Origin: Archangium sp.
Lineage (GTDB): Bacteria > Myxococcota > Myxococcia > Myxococcales > Myxococcaceae
NCBI GenBank assembly: GCA_030681645.1
Contig: JAUXRX010000018.1
Span: 310,001-374,000, forward strand
Reading direction: 5' to 3'
Length of the DNA stretch: 64,000 bases
The notes under the pieces were generated by a model, which had not been told where the DNA came from, made no database searches, and saw nothing but the letters and a program-made list of their open reading frames with translations. A program made the position numbers and the translations under genes. This document shows, piece by piece, positions 59,282-64,000 of this stretch; the first letter of the stretch is position 1, and each line of letters opens with the position of its first letter.

Positions 59282-60352
59282 ATGTCCCGCTCACTGTTCC
59301 TCCTGGCCCTGCTCCTCGTCGCCTGTAAGACCGCTGAGACGCCCGCACCGGCGAAGCCGGTCGAGCCGGTGGCTGCGCCGCCCCCTGCTCCAGCGCCCGC
59401 GCCGGCACCCGCACCTGCGCCGAAGATCGAGCTGGCCCCGGCGCCTGCGCTCCCCACGCGCCCCATCGGCCTGCCCGAGGTGCCCTCGCCGGCGGACAAC
59501 CCGACCACGCCGGGCAAGGCCGAGCTGGGCTGGAAGCTCTTCTTCGACAAGCGCCTCTCGAAGGACGGCTCGATGGCCTGCGTGCAGTGCCATGAGATCG
59601 CCCGGGCCTACACCTCGGCCACGGCGCTCGACCCCAAGGTGGGCGGCGCAGTGAACATTCGCAACACGCCCACGGTGCTGAACCTGGGCTTCCACACCAG
59701 CTGGTACTGGGACGGCCGCATGGCCACGCTCGAGGCGGTGTCGAACGCGGCGTGGAAGGGGCAGCTCGGGGCCGACCCCGCGATCGTGGCGAAGACGCTC
59801 AACGAGGTGCCCGTCTACAAGGCGATGTTCGAGCGCGCGTTCGACGAGCCGGCGACGGCGGACAACGTGCCGAAGGCCCTCGCGGCGTTCTTCCGCGCGC
59901 TCACCTCGGGCAACTCGGCGTTCGATCGCGCCCAGGCCGGCGACAAGAAGGCGATGTCGGCCGAGGCCACCGAGGGCTTCAAGGTGTTCGGCGCGAAGGG
60001 GTGCACCACCTGCCACGTGCCGCCGCTCTTCACCCACTACGACTTCGAGAACATCGGCATCGGTGACGACCCGGGCCGCAAGGACGCGACCAAGGCCGAC
60101 GCCGACACGGGCAAGTTCAAGACGCCCAGCCTGCGCAACGTGGCGCTCACGGCGCCGTACTTCCACGACGGCCACGCGAAGACCCTCGAGGAAGCGATCG
60201 CCTTGATGGCGAAGGGCGGCAACAAGAACCCGAACCTGTCCACGAAGCTCAAGCCCCAGAAGCTGTCGCCGAAGGAAGCGAAGGCGATCAAGGCGTTCCT
60301 CGAGGCGCTCACCGGGGAGTCGACGTACACCACCGAGCCCTCGCTGCCGTGA
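59282..60352 (+). CDS. Di-heme cytochrome c peroxidase (lipoprotein)
   Basis: 356 residues. Lipobox LLVAC (Cys15), a Pro/Ala repeat linker (about 20-55), then the CCP/MauG fold with two heme sites CVQCH (about 100-104) and CTTCH (about 241-245). It reduces H2O2 to water with electrons from small cytochromes in the periplasm. The membrane anchor plus flexible Pro-Ala spacer is unusual for CCP. GTGA overlap with the amidohydrolase gene. Confidence 0.93.
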   Translation: MSRSLFLLALLLVACKTAETPAPAKPVEPVAAPPPAPAPAPAPAPAPKIELAPAPALPTRPIGLPEVPSPADNPTTPGKAELGWKLFFDKRLSKDGSMACVQCHEIARAYTSATALDPKVGGAVNIRNTPTVLNLGFHTSWYWDGRMATLEAVSNAAWKGQLGADPAIVAKTLNEVPVYKAMFERAFDEPATADNVPKALAAFFRALTSGNSAFDRAQAGDKKAMSAEATEGFKVFGAKGCTTCHVPPLFTHYDFENIGIGDDPGRKDATKADADTGKFKTPSLRNVALTAPYFHDGHAKTLEEAIALMAKGGNKNPNLSTKLKPQKLSPKEAKAIKAFLEALTGESTYTTEPSLP

Positions 60353-62040
60353 GAGGGGTCGCGCTCTGTGTGCTGGTCCTGGCGGGCTGTGTGAAGCGCG
60401 TGCCTGAGGCGGACCGCACCATCGTCTTCGTGGCGAAGCGCATTCGCACGATGGACGCGGCGCGCCCGACGGCCGAGGCGATCGCCTGGCGGCACGGGAA
60501 GGTGTTGGCGGTCGGTGGCAAGGCCGAGGTGCTCGACGCCGCGGGGCCGGGCGCGATCGTCGAGACCTTTCCCGAATCGGTGATCATCCCCGGGCTGGTC
60601 GACGCGCACGCGCACGTGGCGTCGCTGGGGCGAAGCCTCTCGACGATCTCCCTGCTCGAGGTGACGAGCGAGGCGCAGGCGGTGGAGCGGGTGAAGAACG
60701 CGCCCGCCTCGGCGTACCAGGGCGAGTGGTTGATGGGGCGGGGGTGGGATCAGAACGACTGGCTCGGGGCGCCCGGGGCGGGCCCTGCGGCGATGCCGAT
60801 CATCGGCATCAGCCGGAACGTCGACCACTACCCGACCAGGGCCACCCTCGACGCGCTGCACCCGAAGACGCCGGTGTTCCTCGCGCGCATCGACGGGCAC
60901 GCGGCCTGGGTGAACTCCGAGGCGCTGCGGCGGGCGGGCATCACCGCGGCCACGAAGGATCCGCCGGGCGGCCGCATCCTCCGCGGTGAAAACGGCGAGC
61001 CCACCGGCGTGCTCATCGACAACGCGATGGACCTGGTGACGGCGAAGATCCCCGCGCCCACGGACGCCGAGGTGCAGTCACGCCTCAAGATCGCCCTCGA
61101 GACCTGCGCGCGGCTGGGCCTCACGCAGGTGCACGACGCGGGCATGGACCTGCGCACCTTCAGGCAGCTCCAGCAGTGGGACATGCTCGGCCGGCTACCG
61201 GTGCGGCTCTACGTGATGGCCGACGGGCAGGGCGACGACGCCGAGCAGTACCTGGGGCTGGGCACGTTCTCCGGGCGCCACCTCGAGATGAAGGCGGTGA
61301 AGCTGCTCATCGACGGTGCGCTGGGGAGCCGCGGCGCTGCGCTCCACGCGCCGTACAGCGACGAGCCCACGCAGCAGGGCCTGCTGCTGCTCACGCCCGA
61401 GGTCTTCGAGGAGAAGGCGAAGGCCTTCGCCGAGCGTGGCTTCCAGGTGGCGGTGCATGCCATCGGAGATCGCGCGAACAGCGTGGTGATCGACGGGCTC
61501 TCGAAGCTCGACCCGAAGCTGCGCCACCGCGTCGAGCACGCGCAGGTGCTCACCGCCGCCGACGTGGAGAAGTTCGCGAAGGCGGGTCTCATCGCCAGCT
61601 TCCAGCCCACGCACGCGACCAGTGACATGCCCTGGGCCTCGGCGCGCCTGGGGGCCGAGCGCACCCGCTTCGCCTACGCGTGGAAGTCGGTGCTCGACAC
61701 CGGCGCGCACGTCGCCTTCGGCAGCGACTTCCCCGTGGAGGATCCGAACCCGATGCTCGGGCTCTACGCCGCGCGCACCCGGCAGGACGCGAAGGGCGCG
61801 CCCCCGGGCGGGTGGATGCCGGAGCAGGTGCTCTCGGGTGACGAAGCGCTGGCGGGCTTCACCACGGGCGCTGCGTACGCCGCGTTCGCAGAAGAGAAGC
61901 GGGGCATGCTCAAGGTCGGCTTCGACGCGGACTTCCTGGTGTTGCCGGTGGACCCCGTGGCCGACGCGCCGAAGACGTTGCTCGACGCGAAGGTGCAGGT
62001 GACGGTGGTGGACGGCGTCGACGTCTACCGAGCGCCCTGA
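60349..62040 (+). CDS. Amidohydrolase (YtcJ/amidohydrolase-3 type) lipoprotein
   Basis: 563 residues, GTG start overlapping the peroxidase stop by GTGA; lipobox LAGC (Cys14). TIM-barrel metal-dependent hydrolase: PGLVDAHAHVASLG near 80-93, KLLIDGALGSRGAAL near 319-333, HAIGDRANS near 371-379 and the final FGSDFPVEDPNPM near 458-470 with the conserved Asp. Long-chain YtcJ-like enzymes cut C-N bonds of small amides; the exact substrate is unknown. Exported and lipid-anchored here, which is less usual. Confidence 0.92.
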   Translation: MRGVALCVLVLAGCVKRVPEADRTIVFVAKRIRTMDAARPTAEAIAWRHGKVLAVGGKAEVLDAAGPGAIVETFPESVIIPGLVDAHAHVASLGRSLSTISLLEVTSEAQAVERVKNAPASAYQGEWLMGRGWDQNDWLGAPGAGPAAMPIIGISRNVDHYPTRATLDALHPKTPVFLARIDGHAAWVNSEALRRAGITAATKDPPGGRILRGENGEPTGVLIDNAMDLVTAKIPAPTDAEVQSRLKIALETCARLGLTQVHDAGMDLRTFRQLQQWDMLGRLPVRLYVMADGQGDDAEQYLGLGTFSGRHLEMKAVKLLIDGALGSRGAALHAPYSDEPTQQGLLLLTPEVFEEKAKAFAERGFQVAVHAIGDRANSVVIDGLSKLDPKLRHRVEHAQVLTAADVEKFAKAGLIASFQPTHATSDMPWASARLGAERTRFAYAWKSVLDTGAHVAFGSDFPVEDPNPMLGLYAARTRQDAKGAPPGGWMPEQVLSGDEALAGFTTGAAYAAFAEEKRGMLKVGFDADFLVLPVDPVADAPKTLLDAKVQVTVVDGVDVYRAP

Positions 62041-62056
62041 GCGGGAGGCTCCGCGA

Positions 62057-62584
62057 CTACGGAACCACCTGAAGCCCAAACGCCATGCCGGACCCGGCCC
62101 CGCCCGAGCCGTGGAAGTCGCAGTAGAAGCCATACTGACCGGCCACGACGCTGAACGTCGCGGGGGTGGTCGAGCTGGCTGGCAGGGCGCTCGTCGGACC
62201 ACAGGACTGGGAACCCGGATGACCACCGGAGATGCCGGTGATTCGCACTTGCTGAGACGCCGTCACCCTGTGGCAGCCGCTGGACTGCGACGGGAGGTCG
62301 ATCACCACCGGCGAGGCTTCGGCGGAGTGGTCCGTGTAGGTGACGCACCCGGCGAAGTTCGGGTTGGTAGGGCACGGAGTTCCCATGGCCCCTCCGCCGC
62401 CACCGGTCGCGGTGCCGCCACCGGTCGCGGTGCCTCCGCCGGTCGCGGTGCCACCACCGGTCGCGGTGCCACCGCCTCCGCCGGTTGCGGTGCCACCACC
62501 GGTCCCGCCATCGACCGTCGTGCTCGCACCACAGGCCATCGCCAGGCTCAGGGCCAGGGCTGCCAGCTGCACTCTCATCTTCAT
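62057..62584 (-). CDS. Cupredoxin-like lipoprotein with Gly-Thr repeat linker
   Basis: 175 residues from the ATG at 62584; signal peptide ends AMAC (Cys18, imperfect lipobox). A linker of Gly/Thr/Ala repeats (about 22-65) leads to a ~105-residue beta domain. Its end, YGFYCDFHGSGGAGSGM, has the Cys-x-x-His-...-Met spacing of a type 1 copper site, and an upstream His (SGCHRV or GGHPG) could be the fourth ligand. Likely a blue copper electron carrier at the envelope; Cu binding is inference. Confidence 0.75.
   Translation of the reverse strand: MKMRVQLAALALSLAMACGASTTVDGGTGGGTATGGGGGTATGGGTATGGGTATGGGTATGGGGGAMGTPCPTNPNFAGCVTYTDHSAEASPVVIDLPSQSSGCHRVTASQQVRITGISGGHPGSQSCGPTSALPASSTTPATFSVVAGQYGFYCDFHGSGGAGSGMAFGLQVVP
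62395..62512 (-). repeat. 18-bp in-frame tandem repeat in the cupredoxin-like gene
   Basis: About five copies of the 18-bp unit CCACCGGTCGCGGTGCCG (plus strand), with some third-base differences and 6-bp insertions. It encodes the GGGTAT linker. In-frame unit length means that copy changes alter only linker length. Confidence 0.85.
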
Positions 62585-62763
62585 GGGCGCAATCCTCTCG
62601 ATTCCCGGTGCTCGGCCACCGAGGGAAAGGGCGCTTTCTACCGGGCCTTCCCTGGAAGGCAATCTCGAACCCGGCCATTTCCATCGACGGCGGAGCTGCC
62701 CGTGGTGCGTCGGGTGGGCTCAAAGTGACGCGAGCGCGCCCCTGGACGAGCTGCTTAGCTGCG

Positions 62764-64000
62764 ATGGCGATGAAGACGCGACGCTCGGCGGCGCTGGTGC
62801 TCATGCTCGCTGCCTCCGTCACGCTCGGCGCCGAGCCGCTCACCTGGGGTGCCGATGCCCAGGGCGGGGCGCCGTACGTCTTCCAGGACCCGATGGAGCC
62901 CAACCGGCTCACCGGCTTCGAGGTCGAGCTGGCCACCCTGCTCGGCCAGCGCATGGGCCGGCAGGCGCGCCCCGTTCACGGCCAGTGGGACAAGCTGCTC
63001 GAGCTGCTCGCGCGCGGTGACTTCGACCTGGTCATCAACGGCATCGAGGTCGCTGAAGAGAAGAAGCGGGTGGTCGAGCTCTCCCGCCCGTACTTCGCCA
63101 CGCCCGAGGTGCTCACCATTCGCAAGGCCGACCCGGCCGCGCCGCGCACGCTCGAGGCCCTGGCCACCCGCAAGGTGGGCACGCTGCCCGGCTCGATGGC
63201 CGCGCGCATCGCCGAACGTGCGGGCGCTGACGTGCGCACCTACGAAGGCGGGCAGGACGAGATCTACGACGACCTCAAGCTGGGCCGGCTCGACGCGGTG
63301 CTGCTCGATGAGCCGGTGGCGCACTACTACGGCGACCTCGAGCCCGAGTTCGAGTCGGTGCGCGAGGGCTTCGGGTCGGTCGAGTACGCCATCGCGGTGC
63401 GGCTCGACGATCACGAGCTGCTCGCGCAGGTGAACACCGCGCTCGAGGGCCTGCAGCGTGACGGCTCGCTGCGCGCGCTCTACGAGAAGTGGGGCATCTG
63501 GTCGCCCGAGACGGCGCAGCTCTTCGGCGATCCGTCGCCGGCTGCCCGGGGGCCCGCCATCGAGTTCGAGCGCTGGCGCGCGGCGGTGGGCAAGCTGCCT
63601 TCACTCTGGGAACGGATCACCACCCGCTACCCCGCGATGGTGCCGCTCTTCTTCCGGGGCGCGGCGCTGACCTTGCTCGTCTCGCTCTGCGCGATGGCGC
63701 TGGCGGTGCTGCTCGGGGTGGGGCTGGCGCTGGGCCGGCGCTTCGGGCCGACGCCGCTCAGGTGGCTGTGCGTCGTGTACATCGAGTTTTTCCGCGGCAC
63801 GCCGCTGCTGGTGCAGCTGACCATCGTGTACTTCGGGCTGCCCGAGCTGGGGCTCAAGCTGCACCCGTTCGTGGCGGGCGTGGTGGCGCTGGGCCTCAAC
63901 TACGCCGCTGCCGAGGCAGAGAACTACCGCGCGGGGCTCGAGTCGGTGCCCTCGGGCCAGCAGGAGGCGTCGGCGGTGCTGGGGCTCACCACCTGGCAGA
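62764..64000 (+). CDS. Fused amino-acid ABC binding protein/permease, 3' end outside window
   Basis: At least 412 residues, running off the window. Start ATG at 62764 (a second at 62770) opens a signal peptide ending TLGAE. Residues about 25-250 are a type 3 (GlnH-like) periplasmic binding domain: LTGFEVELATLLGQRMGR, RGDFDLVINGIEVAEEKK, then LGRLDAVLLDEPVAHY. From about 290 begins an HisM-type permease with TM helices (ALTLLVSLCAMALAVLLGV), YIEFFRGTPLLVQL and the EAA loop ESVPSGQQEASAVLG. Such fusions deliver polar amino acids to an ATPase that would lie downstream. No stop codon inside the window. Confidence 0.92.
   Translation, partial: MAMKTRRSAALVLMLAASVTLGAEPLTWGADAQGGAPYVFQDPMEPNRLTGFEVELATLLGQRMGRQARPVHGQWDKLLELLARGDFDLVINGIEVAEEKKRVVELSRPYFATPEVLTIRKADPAAPRTLEALATRKVGTLPGSMAARIAERAGADVRTYEGGQDEIYDDLKLGRLDAVLLDEPVAHYYGDLEPEFESVREGFGSVEYAIAVRLDDHELLAQVNTALEGLQRDGSLRALYEKWGIWSPETAQLFGDPSPAARGPAIEFERWRAAVGKLPSLWERITTRYPAMVPLFFRGAALTLLVSLCAMALAVLLGVGLALGRRFGPTPLRWLCVVYIEFFRGTPLLVQLTIVYFGLPELGLKLHPFVAGVVALGLNYAAAEAENYRAGLESVPSGQQEASAVLGLTTWQ

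Overview
The window is GC-rich, gene-dense DNA from a myxobacterium (Myxococcota, probably Myxococcales); I cannot name the genus from sequence alone. The evidence is two C-terminal MYXO-CTERM-type sorting tails (genes at 48784 and 52180), many DAG-rich, Gly-rich and Cys-rich lipoproteins, IPT/TIG-domain surface proteins, an NtrC-type regulator, multi-domain histidine kinases and an ExbB-ExbD-ExbD motor set. No tRNA, rRNA, CRISPR array, prophage or replication origin was seen.

1-11.9 kb: the end of a sigma-54 response regulator, then a TetR regulator followed by a perfect inverted-repeat operator lying over a promoter. This appears to drive a ten-gene, mostly overlapping operon: cupin-like lipoprotein, TolC-type channel, adaptor, RND pump, two tandem DUF1858-like small proteins, an FAD monooxygenase, a cytochrome b561, a class II-like cytochrome c and a small membrane protein. 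Efflux, oxidative chemistry and electron transfer are therefore joined in one unit. 11.9-16.3 kb: an intact IS50/Tn5-type insertion sequence splits a REP-like repeat, followed by another class II-like cytochrome and a five-heme lipoprotein.

16.3-19 kb: a peroxiredoxin-like gene (minus strand) has an in-frame UGA exactly where the family has its first redox cysteine (U-x-x-C), followed by a SECIS-like hairpin. It is the best candidate here for something overlooked, a bacterial selenoprotein that an ordinary ORF search cuts in two. Next come a diguanylate cyclase, a small Cys protein and a lone atpG.

19-28 kb: a six-gene, translationally coupled operon of surface lipoproteins (VWA-like, choice-of-anchor/PKD-like, Cys-rich, IPT/TIG). 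28-37 kb: an FHA/membrane protein, a DUF2185-like protein and an amidase on the minus strand, then two overlapping sensor kinases, the first of which lacks an ATPase domain. 37-42 kb: a PilB-N-like protein, the ExbB/ExbD/ExbD operon, two DedA proteins and a LON-domain protein. The second ExbD and the first DedA end in the same duplicated 57-bp tail. 42-45.6 kb: NAD synthase, an orphan FecCD permease, and a 400-bp hexanucleotide repeat tract with mirror-complementary arms. 45.6-54.5 kb (minus strand): a giant Cys-repeat lipoprotein, an IPT/MYXO-CTERM protein, dapE-dapD, and an operon of a YceI-like protein, a heme-plus-beta-barrel protein and a heme/MYXO-CTERM protein. 54.5-64 kb: cytochrome c, PPK2, DUF1232, an outer-membrane barrel gene broken by UGA right after its signal peptide, a CBS protein, a di-heme peroxidase, an amidohydrolase, a cupredoxin-like lipoprotein, and the start of a fused amino-acid ABC binding protein/permease.

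A REP-like hairpin family (nine copies, all between 11.9 and 37.1 kb) sits mainly at gene 3' ends; some copies have become coding sequence. All functional calls come from motifs and family knowledge read by eye; no database search was run.
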